Assembly: GCF_008831285.2 (NCBI RefSeq)
Contig: NC_045138.2
Span: forward strand, 10,988,571 to 11,052,570
Source of the DNA: Nymphaea colorata
Taxonomy: Eukaryota; Streptophyta; Magnoliopsida; Nymphaeales; Nymphaeaceae
Length of the DNA stretch: 64,000 nucleotides
Reading direction: 5' to 3'
Shown: positions 1 to 11,205 of the stretch, piece by piece
Position numbering within the stretch: position 1 is the stretch's first letter
How the letters are laid out: each line of letters begins with the position of its first letter
Notes under the pieces: generated by a model
What the model was told of the DNA's origin: nothing
Database searches by the model: none
Seen by the model: only the letters and a program-made list of their open reading frames with translations
Program-made: the position numbers and the translations under genes

Positions 1-108
1 CATGCGTTGGTCTGAAATAGACCACAACCTATATAAAGCTGTATAAATCAGCCCTAGATTTGCGATGACCAGATCCAATGCCTAGATGACCTGGTCTAGA
101 ACATCCTG

Positions 109-380
109 AACCAGTTTCAAACCTTGTGCATCGGAAAGGAAATGAACTGAAATAATTTCACAATCATATGAACCAGTCCTTAAGATGAGGCAAAATCACT
201 CGAATGCTTCGTGAACTAGGACTATGTTAACTGGTTCAAAATCGACTGAATTGGTTTAATACTGTATCAACCGGCTTCAATACCATATGAACCAGTTTGA
301 AATCATCTCAACTGGTTCCAAGACTTTATGAACCGATTTGAGACTGCCAGGAGCCAGTTCCAAAGCTTTATGAACTGGGC
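109..380. repeat. Degenerate ~20-bp minisatellite (AACYGGTT-type)
   Basis: From about 229 to 380 the sequence runs as seven consecutive units of 20-21 bp, each starting with a variant of AACTGGTT, AACCGGCT or AACCAGTT followed by a variable stretch often ending in TATG. Weaker units extend back to about 109. The unit head is a near-palindrome (AACCGGTT). Isolated relatives recur near 985-1015. Units differ strongly from one another, so the array is old. No function can be assigned. Confidence 0.6.
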
Positions 381-1837
381 AAGGAAACCAAGAAGTGACA
401 AAAAAGCTGGACAAATTGATTTTAAACCTATACAAAATAGCTCATATAACAAATAGAGTAGGTTCTTCAAAGATCTATGAAAGCCTATTTTTTCCGATCT
501 TGAATTCCATTGGACCCAATATGACCCAGATTTTACTTTGATTGGATGTAATTCTTAATGGAGCATAATTTTTAAATCAGATACCTGACCCAGAAGAAAC
601 AATCTGGTCAACATTCTAAATCCATCCTCCAAGTCCAGTTCACAGTTGAATGAACCTAGGTTACATGACGACTGAAATTTGTGCTTCCGGCTGATCCGTG
701 ATACTTATTGGATATGCCTTGGTAATTCAACACACATACACATTTACCTTTAAATGCAAAAATCCAAAATCGAAGCATTGGCCACGATTGGTTCTGATCT
801 ATTAACTTTATTAGATCGGTCCACCCGAAAATCCCATACTCCTGGTCTAATATCTATCACATGGATCCATACCCATAAATAATTGAAAAACGAGCCGTTC
901 TACTTTATGGGATCCATTAATGTATGAATTGAGGCCAATATGGATCCAAATCATGTATACTTTGATCTGGTCCTAAAATATCTTGAACCAGTTCCAAGCC
1001 GGCCATATGAACCATTGAAAGACTAGAAGATCCAATTTATGAATTAAAACAATCAAGCTTTGATCAACCAAGATCCAACCGAAAATGCAATGGATCAATT
1101 TAACTATATTTCTTCACCTTTATTGAGTGGACTCTAAAGATGTTAGATCCAATCTCAATTAAACTGAATGCACCCCGAACAGATTCAAGTAGGGATCCAA
1201 AAGAAATTGGATGGTTGGGTAAAAAAAAAAAGATGGATCCACATAAAAGATTCCAACATCCGTAGTTGATTTTTCACCAAATGGATGTAGATGCCAAGAA
1301 ACTGAATTCAGACCCAAAAATGATCCATTATTCCTTATTGGATCTAGATTGGTAGGTGAGTCTAAAAGAACCTTTATCCAGATCCGATTATGAGATCTGC
1401 TCATTAAATGAATCTGGGTTGTAAATTAATTAGATTTGTATCGTACATGACCCATAGATGGGAATTGACCAAGAAGTATTAAGATCCACTTCCAAAATCT
1501 TTACTCCAGATCTGTTTTAAATCAAATGGACCTGAGTCGCAAGAGAACAGGATTTTGACTCGTATGTGATCATGAATTCTTTATTTGTATCTGGAAAAAT
1601 AAACTTGATGAACTACACATCTAGCTTAGATGGAAGAGAGTATGAGACTGACCATTCTTGATATAGACCCAACCTGATCCGGAACATCTCATTCAGATCT
1701 GAAAAGAAAAAAAAACTTGAATTTGGAATAATTATTGAACTTCTAGATCCAGTCCAATTGAAAATGACGGGATCGTGTCTAAAGCAACAAATGCAAAATA
1801 TACATATATAAGGAATCACATTTCAGCATACAGCCGA
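381..1837. other. Gene-free stretch
   Basis: I see no credible gene. The stretch is AT-rich and full of short words such as GGATCCA, AGATCC and GATCTG, spaced irregularly, as in old degraded repeats. The longest open frames are 68-81 codons, have no recognisable motif and look like chance. Confidence 0.5.
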
Positions 1838-1840
1838 AGT

Positions 1841-2032
1841 TAGAGGGCCATAAGGGCCTTGGCTCTACCCCACCTCGCCCTCAGATTTTTTTTAATTTAC
1901 ATGTAAATTTGAAAAAAAGTTATTTATCCTATATAAAAAATTTGGAAAAATTATATTTCAATCCTTAAGAAAAGTTTGAAACCATATTTTGACCCCCCTC
2001 ATGAAAAATTAGTGGTTCCACCCTCTGGTTCA
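1841..2032. mobile_element. Short non-autonomous repeat with GGGTGGAGCC-like ends
   Basis: One end reads GGCCATAAGGGCCTTGGCTC and the other carries GGTTCCACCCTCTGG, around an A/T-rich core with long T and A runs. The same design (a GGGGCGGAG-like end, an AT-rich core, a GGCTCCACCCC-like end) recurs near 60,988 and 62,367 in this window. No target duplication was identified, so the boundaries are approximate. A MITE or a decayed retroelement fragment would both fit. Confidence 0.35.
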
Positions 2033-2121
2033 GCTAATGTCAGATTTTAATCCATAACTTACACAGAAAATTTGACCAGATGGGTTCAAGTTATGAGTAC
2101 AATGAGATCAAAATGAAGGCC

Positions 2122-2781
2122 GAGTTTGGATGTGATTCTTAAACGAGGTTTTGTGACGAAAAAATTCGTTTTGCCAAACCCTGTTTCTGGATTGTCCGGG
2201 CAACAACAAAACTGGGTATCCCAAAACCTAGTTTTGTATAAAATGTGTTACAACCAGGTTTCGGAAAACCTGAGCCCTCCCCCACCAATTTTTGGCCCCA
2301 AGACGATCTTTTTTTTTGAGTAGGGGGCAGGTGACTTTTCTTGATCAATTATTGTTTGTGTTAAAGATTTCTAAATGCTCTATTGTTGGATGACAAATGC
2401 AACTAATATGAGCTTCACGTCCTTGTGGAAATGGGCCAAAGAGAAACTCATATATACCCCACCCTCTTAATAGCTTTTGCACATGAAACGAAAATAAGAA
2501 GCCACTCCAAGAGTGGAACGAAAAGGAATTTGAAAGCTTACGGTCAATGACATGAAGCACATACTTTGCTGCACAAAGTAGGCTGCTTAACAATCGGAGA
2601 CTTAGAAACCTGGTTTTTGTCATCCAAACAGAAACCAGATTTAAAAAGTAAAAACTTAGTTTTGAATGGTGTCATCCAAACAGGCAAACCAAGTTTTCAA
2701 ACCTGGTTTAGAAAACAAGGTTTGCACAAAACCTCGTTTCATCATAACCATGCTTTTGGGGGATGTCATCTAAACACCCTC
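2122..2781. mobile_element. Candidate MITE with ~34-bp imperfect terminal inverted repeats
   Basis: The left end has GAGTTTGGATGTGATTC followed by AAACGAGGTTTTGT. The right end, read in reverse complement, has GAGGGTGTTTAGATGACATC and later AAACGAGGTTTTGT. Similar GTTTGGATG(A) words recur inside, for example at 2669-2683. Ends of this type are common in plant DNA transposon derivatives. I could not find a clean target-site duplication, so the superfamily is unassigned. Open frames inside it are short and look like chance. Confidence 0.45.
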
Positions 2782-3000
2782 AAATGCTTCAAAACATACT
2801 CAACTTCAAGTCAATAACCTTTAATGCATTTTACAAGACAAAACACATATTGCAATCATCCATACAAGATTAAATCAGTTCTGAAGTTTGGATCCTTGAA
2901 TGGATCATGAGTCATGACCCGATAAAACAAAGAAATTGGGACTTCAAACTGAGACACTCGACCTTTGGTGAGGGTTGAACATGCAGCCACACTCCTCACA

Positions 3001-3062
3001 ACCAGAGCTGCTGCCTCATTACCCGCAAGTCGGCAAACCCAACACCAGAGCTGCTGCCTCAT
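3001..3062. repeat. Two direct copies of a 20-bp word, 42 bp apart
   Basis: The word ACCAGAGCTGCTGCCTCATT occurs at 3001 and again at 3043. It lies in a GC-richer pocket (about 2,980-3,620) that contrasts with its AT-rich surroundings. No gene was recognised in the pocket: the overlapping frames of 77-108 codons have no recognisable domain. Confidence 0.6.
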
Positions 3063-3527
3063 TTGCAGCGTTTCTATTGCCTTCCCCTTCGCAAAAGAGT
3101 AGGGACCAAGGCTGCGATCAGGCAGGGCAGGCTTGCTGTAGATGGGGGAAGAAGAGGGTGCAGAGAGAGCCTTCGAGGGCATCTACTCCGTGCAGGCAGC
3201 CGTCCTTCTGCTAGAAAAGGGAGATGAAAAGAGTGCAGGGCCACCCCATGCGGCCCCCATGTATATCCTTCATGTGCATTACAGGTGAGAGCGGGCGATC
3301 GGGGCACTACCTAGCACTGTGGTAGAGAAGAGGGAGGGCACCATTGGGAGCCTCACCCTTGTCCTGCTTGCTGGAAATGGAAGGGAAAAGGCCCATTGGG
3401 CATCCCAATGGCCCTACTCCTCTGCCGTTGGAAAAAAACAACTCGAAGCCAATGGTCCAATGGATGGCCTCCTTGCGGGCCCTCTGTTTAGTTGAAACAG
3501 TGGGATGGCCATGAGGCCCTCCCGCTC

Positions 3528-3836
3528 CCTGCCATTAGAGGTGGGCTAGGCCTGGCCGCTGGTGGGGGCCCCCTACCCGGCTCCATACAGGCCAGGGCCT
3601 AATGTGCCGGCCCGGATCGGCTCGATCCAGCTTGATTAAATTTTAAATTTTTTTATTATTAAAAAATATATTTTATATTCATAAAATATATTTTATATTT
3701 TAAAATAATTTTTTATTTGAATTGGGCCAGACCAGGCCCGGAATTTGGGTATCGGACCCGACTTGTAAGAATCGGGATGGACCCAACCCGGTTCTTACCG
3801 GGACTGGCCGGCCCGATGCCCACCCCTACCTGCCAT
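3528..3836. mobile_element. hAT-type MITE, 293 bp, with 8-bp target duplication
   Basis: The element spans 3536-3828. It begins TAGAGGTGGGC and ends GCCCACCCCTA, which are terminal inverted repeats of about 11 bp. It is flanked by the exact 8-bp duplication CCTGCCAT at 3528-3535 and 3829-3836. An 8-bp duplication is the signature of hAT superfamily transposition. The interior has GC-rich arms (GGCCGG, CCCGG words) around an AT-rich core at about 3,640-3,720 and has no coding capacity, so it must be non-autonomous. Confidence 0.85.
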
Positions 3837-5492
3837 CGATAGGCAAAAATAACTATATGTATGCCCAAAAACAAGGATATATATGTGCAGTAGATTGTTT
3901 TAACCTAAAAATCCAGTACCCCAATGGAATCCCAAAGCTAGACCCATATGCCACCAAGTTTATAGTTGTCCATCAAAATGCAAAAAATGATAGAGTCAAG
4001 ACCTTATTGATCTTTAACAGAGTCTGGGAACCCTACAGAGTTAATAGAATAATGTGAAGGTTCTCAATTACTTCTTGGAGATGACACTTTAAATTAGTAT
4101 CTAATGGAGAATATTCGTTATATCTTCCACATTCCAAAGATATGAACTTAAATATTCCCATGTTCAGTAGTCTAGAAGATCCCAGATGAGGCCAGCAAGG
4201 AGATCTATGTCAAAGAAGTTCTATATAAGAGCTTGAGATTGATTATGAGCAATCCTAAGATGAATCCAAAGGAGGATAGCTGAATCTAAATCACAAGATT
4301 CATAAGTGAAATTTTATGAGCACAACCAAGATATGTTGACCACACAATTCTTGACAATGATGATGACAACAAGTGCTTTAACGACACCAAATTTCATGAT
4401 ATAGTTGCTTATGCAGCCATGTTTGATGCCATCTCCAACAAAAAAAAAAAAAGAAGATTTGGGAGGATGAGTCTTGTTTTGTCTAGAAAAATAAAATAAC
4501 CTCAAATGAAAATGAGGTCATGAATCCAATCTGACAGACATTTGATATCTATAGCAAGAATATCGTAAGAAATTTCAGAATTATACTTTGCTTTAATTAA
4601 ACAAGAAGCAAAACTGTTGGTGCAGAACAAAGAGGTTTCTTTTTCTACTTTAAAGAAGTGTGACCTTTATCTGCTGCCGAATCACATGATGAAGATTCCG
4701 AGAGCAATAAAACAAACTGAGGTCTAGTTTTCAATTCAAGAAAATTGAATTAGGCCAGTATTTCTACACCAAGGATGATGTACAAATCTTGGTAGCAAAG
4801 AATTACAAATTTGTCTAAATTGAGGACATAAATTTGGTGGCAAAATCAATATATTCTACCATACCATAAAGATGTACTTTTGATCTTCTATTGTGAAAAT
4901 AAAGATGGAAGTAACAAAAGAAGGATACCTACATTGATATCTAATGATTGGAGATTCTTGAACTATAAAAAAAAAGAAGGTGGAGTATGTTGTCCTCTAA
5001 ATATCGAGAGCTCCATGCACTAAGACAAACTCAATTACACTTGCAGCCTACAAAGACGTTGATCATGCCACCAGTGCTTCCAACAATAAGAGTATTCTTT
5101 GAAAAGAAATACAATCTAAATAGAATTTCATAGTAAAAATGATAATGACGGTATCGACAAGCCAACTAGAGAAAGTTAGCTATGCAACAAGTGGCAAATG
5201 GCCTCTGGAAATGATCTATTCAACCACCAGTAAACAACCGAACAAGGTAGTTGACTTATCCTATCCATTGGAGTCCACATGCTGAAAAACATTTCAAGAG
5301 AATAGAATAGTAACTTGAGGTGGTATATGTCAATATGGAGGCAATTGGATTTTAGCTAGAAGAAGACATAAAGAACTTTAGGTCAAAAGAGAAAGATGCC
5401 TTAGCAAGTCATACAAAAAATCTCTCTATGGGGCAAGATGGAAGTCTCTACTCATTTAACGATCATACCAACAACATTGTAGCTACAATAAG
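3837..5492. other. Gene-free stretch, old degraded DNA
   Basis: No gene is supported. The plus strand near 3,840-4,055 gives a locally open frame, but it begins inside the hAT MITE, shows no recognisable domain and is followed by many stops. The rest is AT-rich with stops in all frames. It may be a decayed retroelement interior, but I cannot identify the family. Confidence 0.4.
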
Positions 5493-5950
5493 TCTAAAAC
5501 AATGGCCTTTGTAGAATTCTATTTTATACGGATTTTGGTGGGAAAATGATACATTAGAATAAATAGCCAAAATTAGAAGACATATGGTGTCCCTCATATC
5601 AGAATTACCCTTTTTGAATGTAGACACATTTCAAGCACTAAAGGTTGTAAAAATTATAGAATATGGGGTCAACATTTATATATCATTGTAACCCAAAAGA
5701 AGATTATTACAAAAGCAACATGGAAAATAACCTTTATAGAATTAATTTTATGTGGATTTTGGAGAGAAGACACAAAGGGTAAATGATACATTAGAATAAA
5801 TAGTTGTAATTTAGAAGACATGTGGTGTCCCTAGTATCTGAATTACCCATTCTGAATATAGGCACATGTCAAACATTAAAAGTTGTAAAAATTGTAGAGT
5901 ATGGGCTCTCAACACTTATATATCATTGTAACCTAAAAGATGATGACCCC
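5493..5950. repeat. Tandem duplication, two copies of ~220 bp
   Basis: Copy 1 (about 5493-5708) and copy 2 (about 5709-5950) share the same order of words: TAGAATT, GGATTTTGG, AATGATACATTAGAATAAAT, TGGTGTCCCT, then TTATATATCATTGTAACC. Copy 2 has a short extra stretch (GAAGACACAAAGGG) near 5,767. Divergence is moderate. The arrangement is a local duplication. I found no TG...CA ends or primer-binding site that would make the copies LTRs. Confidence 0.65.
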
Positions 5951-6204
5951 AAATCGACATGTTGAATAATGACATATACACTACCTGGTAGAGTAGCTAA
6001 TTGGTTAAAATATCAATCAGAAGAGAAGAAACAAGCCATCATGCAAGAAGAACTAGCAGCATTGGGAAATAGAATCATTTTAAGTTCCAACCAAACCTGA
6101 TGAACCATCAATCATCTTATTGACTCATGTTTATTGAAAGATGACTAAAAGATTTGAGCCAGTATAAGCAATAAGCCCAAGATCATTTGAATGAAGCATA
6201 TCGA

Positions 6205-7330
6205 TCTAGAGCTCTATGAAGATTCATTTGAATGATTATAATGATAAGTACAAAATGATATGAATGAGATTTAGGTCCTTCATTTGTATGATTAAGTCGT
6301 TCTCTAATTTTAACTTGTAACTACATCTACAGAGATTCAATTAAATGACTATAATTCCATATGCATAATGATGCATATGATATCTAAGTCCTTCATTTAA
6401 ACAATTGTAGTTTATCTAATGTAATTAACTTATAATTATATTAGGAGAGAATAAATTGATTCAATGGTAATTATAAATAAAAAACAAAAGGAATGAAATG
6501 TAGGTCATTCATTTGCATAATTATTATTCACCCAATGAGTTTAACTTGCAAGTACATCTATAGAAATTCATTTAAGTAATTATAATCACAAGAATGTAAT
6601 GTCAATAACAAAATCTAAGTCCTTCAATTGGACAATTGTAATTTATTTTATGAGTTTAACTCGTAGTTAGATATATAATGATTCGTTTGAATAATTGTGA
6701 TCACAAATACATAATGATATAAATGAGATTTAGGTCATTCATTTGCTCAATTATAGTTCTGTTACAGAGATTCATTTATATATATGTATACAAGGATTCA
6801 TTAAATTTTTATAATCAGAATAATGTAATGATATGACCGAGACTTAGGTTCTTCATTTGCTCAATTGTATATTGTCTAGTGAGATTAACTCTTAATGATA
6901 GGCATGAATGTTTATTTAAATGATTATGATCACAAGTGTATAATGAAATTTCAGTCTTTCATTTGCTCAATTGTAATTTGTACAATATAATTAACTTATA
7001 ATTACATCTACAAGAATTCATTTAAATTATTTGGATCACAAGTATAAAATGTTACAAATGAAATTTAGCTCTTTCTTTTGCACAATTATAGTTCATTGAA
7101 TGATTTTAAGTGCTTCATTCAAATTGTTTAAGCAGTAATTATAGTTATAATTATTCATTGGAATGTTTATAATTACAAGAATGCAATGAAGTGAATGAGA
7201 TTTAAGTCCTTAATTTGTATATTTGTACTTAATCCAATGATATTAACTTCTAATGATATCCATATTGATTTATTTACATTATTTCAATTATAAGTACATA
7301 ATGAAAAGATTGAGGTCATAATTTGCATAA
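6205..7330. repeat. ~115-bp AT-rich satellite array, left block (~10 units)
   Basis: A unit of about 113-117 bp repeats head to tail. Recognisable unit words in order are ATTCATTTAAATGATT, AATCACAAGTACATAATG, GAGATTTAGGTC, TTCATTTGCACAATTGTAG, TCTAATGAGATTAACTTG and TAATTACATCTATAGAG. For example, the GATTCA word falls at 6221 and again at 6334. Units are diverged by substitutions and small indels. The block stops at about 7,330, inside a unit, where copia sequence begins. Confidence 0.9.
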
Positions 7331-7500
7331 TCTTGAAGATCCATTTGCACCCAATATTGGTAAAGGTCCGGTCAGGTGGAACAAGAGTCCGCGTTCCATT
7401 TTGATGAAGGGCTTGCATCTCCTTTGCCATAGCCTCTTGCCAATGGATTGTCTTGAGGGCTTGAACATAAGTTCTTGGTTCCTGGTCGGAGTAATATTAG
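7331..7500 (-). pseudogene. copia-1 reverse transcriptase, first ~50 residues only
   Basis: Read across frames on the minus strand, this piece shows the usual entry to copia reverse transcriptase: an EP...A.K...W..AM..E..AL block, then a TLV-type block, then a CKWIFKI block at the very end. The remainder of the domain, including the catalytic YVDD region, is absent because the element stops here against satellite DNA. At least one frameshift lies within the piece. Confidence 0.7.
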
Positions 7501-7683
7501 GTGACAAGAGCAGTGGGAAGTGGGTAGGTTGTTGAAAATGAGGATTTTGGTCTTCTCGTAACATCTTGGGAGTGGGTGATCATGCCTAGGCTTCGAAGAG
7601 GGGGCACAACTGTAGGTGGAGGGATGGCTGACTCGTCGAGTATAAGAGGTGTAGCTAGAGTGGCATTTGGGTCACATGTGGGG

Positions 7684-8628
7684 CTAGGTTGAGATGATGG
7701 TGGTGGCTGATTTGAGATAGACTTGGTTGTGGGAGGTATCATATGTTAAAAAAATGGGTATTGATGTGGTGGTACGATGAGTATCATGGAGTTGATTTGG
7801 TTGTTTGAGAAATGGAAAGTTTGACTCATTGAACACAATGCGTCTGCTGATAATGATTTTGGAATTTTGGAGGTTGTAGCATAGATAACCCTTGTGAACA
7901 TTTGAGTATCCAAGAAAGGCATGTTTGGAGGACTTAGGTTGAAGCTTGTGATGACGATAAGGTTGTAAGTTTGGGTAGGCGGCACAGCCAAACACTCGCA
8001 TGAAGTTATAATTTGGAGGTATTTTAGTAAAACTTTAAGTGGGGACTTGCCTTTGAGACCTGTTGTAGGAACGTAGTTCAATAAATATGCTGCTATGTTG
8101 AATGCATAAGTCCATAATTCCACTAGAACACCTCCATTTTTAAAAAGAGAGATACTTATTTCAACATGGGTGCGATGTTTCCTTTCAGCTGTGCCATTCT
8201 ACTCATAGAGGACATGAATTTTTTTTTTATACCATGATCTTGAAAGAACTTGTGAAGAGCTGCATACTCACCACCACCGTTAGATTGGAAAATTTTAACT
8301 TTTGCATTAAATATATTTTCGACTTTCAACTTGAATGCTTTAAAAGTCTTTTCAACATAGACTTATATGCCAGAAAATAAATCCATGTATACTTCGAGTA
8401 TTCACCTATAAAGGAGACATAGTATCAATATTTGTCTTTGCTAATCATGGGCGTCGGACCCCATATATCCGAGTGAACCACTTCAAGTGTTTTAGTGGCT
8501 TTGTGATCGGATTGAGTAAATGGAAGAGCATGTGATTTTCGAGATTGACAAGCATCACAAATATTATTGTTTTTGGCATCACAATAAAAAGGAAGTTTAA
8601 ATTTTTTTCAAAATAAAATGAACATTAT
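7684..8628 (-). pseudogene. copia-1 integrase region (broken)
   Basis: The minus strand shows, in order, a C..C.SRKSHALPF block (end of the zinc-binding region), an LEVVHSDIWGP block typical of the start of the copia integrase core, and RVFGCAAYPNLQPY...KLQPKS..H.FLGYS...KGYLCY, the conserved C-terminal part. Stops and frameshifts occur throughout. The longest intact piece is the 105-codon frame at 7,684-8,001. Family assignment is firm from these blocks. Activity is excluded. Confidence 0.8.
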
Positions 8629-9096
8629 TCAAGGCAGTGTGTCCAAGTCTAGTGTGTCATCTATTGATTGTCGTCCATTCTCCATAGAGTGCCACCTTTT
8701 CAGTTTGTGCTGATTGCTTTCTGGTTGTGGGAGTTGGAGATGATAGAGGCCATTGTCACTCTTTCCTTGTAGGATCACCACCCCTGTACGCCGGTCCTTC
8801 ACCGCACAATGATGGGTAGAAAATTCAAACAAAACTTGATTATTCTTGCAACATTTATTCACAGATAACATATTATGAACCATCTTGGGAGCATGAAGAA
8901 TATCACGCAGAGCAACAATAGATTTAGGAAGACGAAAGAGAGCTGACCCAATGTTTTTAATACATACACCTAATTTGTCCCCAACTTTAATGGTGTTGTT
9001 CCCTTCATAAGGTTTATAAATGTTCATCAATCCGAAAGAATTGGTGATGTGATGGGTCACTCTTGTGTCATGGATCCAATTTGTATCATCTAACAT
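8629..9096 (-). pseudogene. copia-1 protease and GAG-pre-integrase region
   Basis: A 155-codon frame carries WIHDTRVTHHITNSF where the family normally has WI-DSGATHH-T, so the catalytic D-S-G triad reads D-T-R and the protease would be inactive. Downstream residues match the usual copia layout: IKVGD, RDILHAPKMVHNMLSV, then GVVILQGKSDNGLYHL, the entry to the GAG-pre-integrase domain. It sits directly downstream of gag, separated by stops near 9,097-9,117. Confidence 0.8.
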
Positions 9097-9117
9097 ATGA
9101 GCAATGGAGTGATATAC

Positions 9118-10576
9118 CTAAGCATTTGAGGATGATGACGCGTTCGAGTTGGTAGTTGCTGCTTCGGTGTTATCTTTCCTTGCTATTTTAAAGCAGTTCT
9201 TGGCACTATGGCCCTTTTTATCACAAAACTGACATATAATATGATTTCTTCCACCGTAATCAGATCTGCCACGTTTGAAATCAGACCTGTCTCGGCCTTT
9301 ACCACAACCCCTTTGAAGCGTTGAGGGCTGTCTTCTATCAAAATTTTTCCTAATTGTTGAATATGGTTGGGCATAATGAGTAGCAGGGGCAAATGTTTCA
9401 TGCTCAAGATCTTGTTCTTTGAGTTGTGTTTCTTGTGTGAGAAGAAGACCATGCAAATCACTGAGAGGTATCAGATCTACACGAGTGGTCAGAGATGTTT
9501 TGAAGGTTGAGCATTCTCGAGGAAGTCCTGTCAGGATATGCATAATTAAATCTTCCTCTTCTACTAGTTTTGAAGCAATGGCGAGTTGGTGAGCCAACAT
9601 CTTGGCTTTATAGACATAGTCATCCATAGTTAAGTTCCCTTTCCGAAGTCCTTGAAGTTGTTCCTTGAGTTGCCTGATTCTTGAGCGGGAATGGGCAGCG
9701 TTTAAGAGCAGTCCATACTTCATATGACATTTTAAGCCCAACAGCTTGTGCAAGTACCATTTCAAACAGTGAATAAATAATACAACTTAAGATAAGTTGG
9801 TCTTATTTCATCCATGTCACATATTCAAGATTAATGGACTAGGATTTCTCATCACTACTAGTGATATATTTTTTTGGAAAAAGTTTAGAGTCATCAATGA
9901 ACCCAAGTAAATCATATGAATATAGCAGAGATAAGCTATGTCACCGCGGTACGACATATTGACCCGCGTACCGGTACGCCGGTATGGCAGAACCGGTACC
10001 GCGGTACGCGGTGGTACGTTTGGATCTGGTTTCAGGTCAAAACCAGATCCAAACCAAGTTTACCCGAAAAAAATGTTTTAAAACAGAGCTCTTCTCACCT
10101 GTTGACGTCTCCCACCACCAACTTACAAACACAATGAGCGAAAACATTCTTATATGTTAGTTTCTTATAAAGAAGCTTCTTTAGTCCTGTCTGAAACAGG
10201 AAACTAATATATAACAATGTTTCCACTTTTCATGCATGTAAGTCATTGTGAAGGTTCGTTTTTATGATATGGTGTTTTTTTTCTTCATAATTTATAATTT
10301 TTTTAATTAAAAAATTAACTTTATTGCATAAAATTTACACCGTACCCGTACCATAAATTTCAAAAATGCCATACCAGTACCTGTTTTCTCGTACCCGTAC
10401 CAACACCCGTACCCGTACCCAGGTGACATAGGAGATAAGAATTGAGATTCCCATAATAGAAAGTTGTCTACAGTCAACTTGATGTTCAAATATTATTGTA
10501 GAGTGGTTGGTGCAAGCAATAAAGGTAGAGTAGTACCTTGCAATGACATCCCTGTTAGATCACCGTTTGATGCCAT
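9118..10576 (-). pseudogene. copia-1 gag, split by a hAT-type MITE
   Basis: The N-terminal part starts at a likely ATG at 10,576 (MASNGDL...) and carries the gag word VDNFLLWESQ up to about 10,440. After the MITE, gag resumes at about 9,927 and ends in a 215-codon frame (9,118-9,765). That frame has the UBN2-like region (MDDYV.KAK.LA..L) and a zinc knuckle of CX2CX4HX4C form (CQFCDKKGHSAKNC, residues 178-191 of the frame). Removing the MITE and one copy of its 8-bp duplication rejoins gag in a single reading frame. Other stops lie around 9,770-9,850. Confidence 0.8.
9928..10439. mobile_element. hAT-type MITE, 496 bp, with 8-bp target duplication, inside copia gag
   Basis: The element spans 9936-10431. 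It starts CTATGTCACC and ends GGTGACATAG, a perfect 10-bp inverted terminal repeat. Both sides carry the exact 8-bp duplication GAGATAAG (9928-9935 and 10432-10439), as expected for hAT. Sub-terminal regions are rich in GTACC/GGTACG words (CGCGGTACG, CCGGTACG on the left; CGTACCCGTACC on the right). It encodes nothing. It inserted after the copia element, because it splits gag. Confidence 0.9.
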
Positions 10577-11205
10577 GGTGAACCAAGAAGATGAGGATGC
10601 CAGCTAATGAAAAACGAGCACCAACCAATGGACTTAGTATCAGTATCAATATGAGACTCAAGCCACTAGAACCGGTAGAAGATGAACTTGAGGAGATAGC
10701 GATGTGATCACACGCCAATACAAAATTGCAGCAGGGTCACGCTGATTTCCAGTCAATCAAGCTCCAACACAAGTGAATGCACAAACAACCATGATAAAAT
10801 TCAAGCATAGAAAATATAAGTCACTCACGATTTAACGTGGTTCAGAGTATTGTTCTCCTACATCCACAACGATCCTCTCTCACCTTATCTCAGTAGGTGA
10901 GATTCCATTATTATGTATCGGAAATGTTACATTAAAGGTAATCTTGGAAAGATGTCTTTCTTTTGGTTTACACATTGATTGATTCATGCATTGGGATTTA
11001 ATTTCCTTTGCAGGTTTGACAGTTTTCCTTTTCTTGTTGTTGTAATCAAGGGATCGTGAATTTCCATTCTCCTTAACTTTCTTTCATTTTTCATGAGCAC
11101 GATTTTGTCTATGTGATGCATTTCCAAAATCAGCTCCAGATTGGGCACTCATTTGATCTTATATGCTAACAGGTTATCCATCGAGATTAAGTCATAACGA
11201 CATTA

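Larger units (their letters stand above)
7331..11205 (-). mobile_element. Truncated Ty1/copia retrotransposon (copia-1) lying inside the satellite
   Basis: On the minus strand the order is gag, protease, integrase, start of reverse transcriptase, which is the copia order. The element ends abruptly at about 7,331, a few residues into the reverse transcriptase domain, so RT, RNase H and the 3' LTR are missing. The 5' side (10,577-11,205) contains an untranslated leader and probably LTR remains, including the motif TTTAACGTGGTTCAGAG at 10,832, which is common near plant copia LTRs. I could not delimit the LTR. Frameshifts and stops interrupt every domain, and a hAT MITE interrupts gag, so the element is dead. 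Satellite resumes on the right in nearly the same unit phase in which it stopped on the left. Confidence 0.85.

Noticed and set aside
3722-4057. 111-codon plus-strand open frame
   Set aside because: It starts inside the hAT-type MITE and runs across its target duplication into unrelated DNA. No domain is recognisable, so it is a chance frame.
5493-5950. The two ~220-bp repeats as LTRs of a mini-element
   Set aside because: They are directly adjacent, lack TG...CA ends, a primer-binding site and flanking duplications, and so are better read as a tandem duplication.
9183-9461. 92-codon minus-strand frame overlapping copia gag
   Set aside because: It is the wrong frame relative to the gag zinc knuckle; the knuckle-bearing frame at 9,118-9,765 is the real one.
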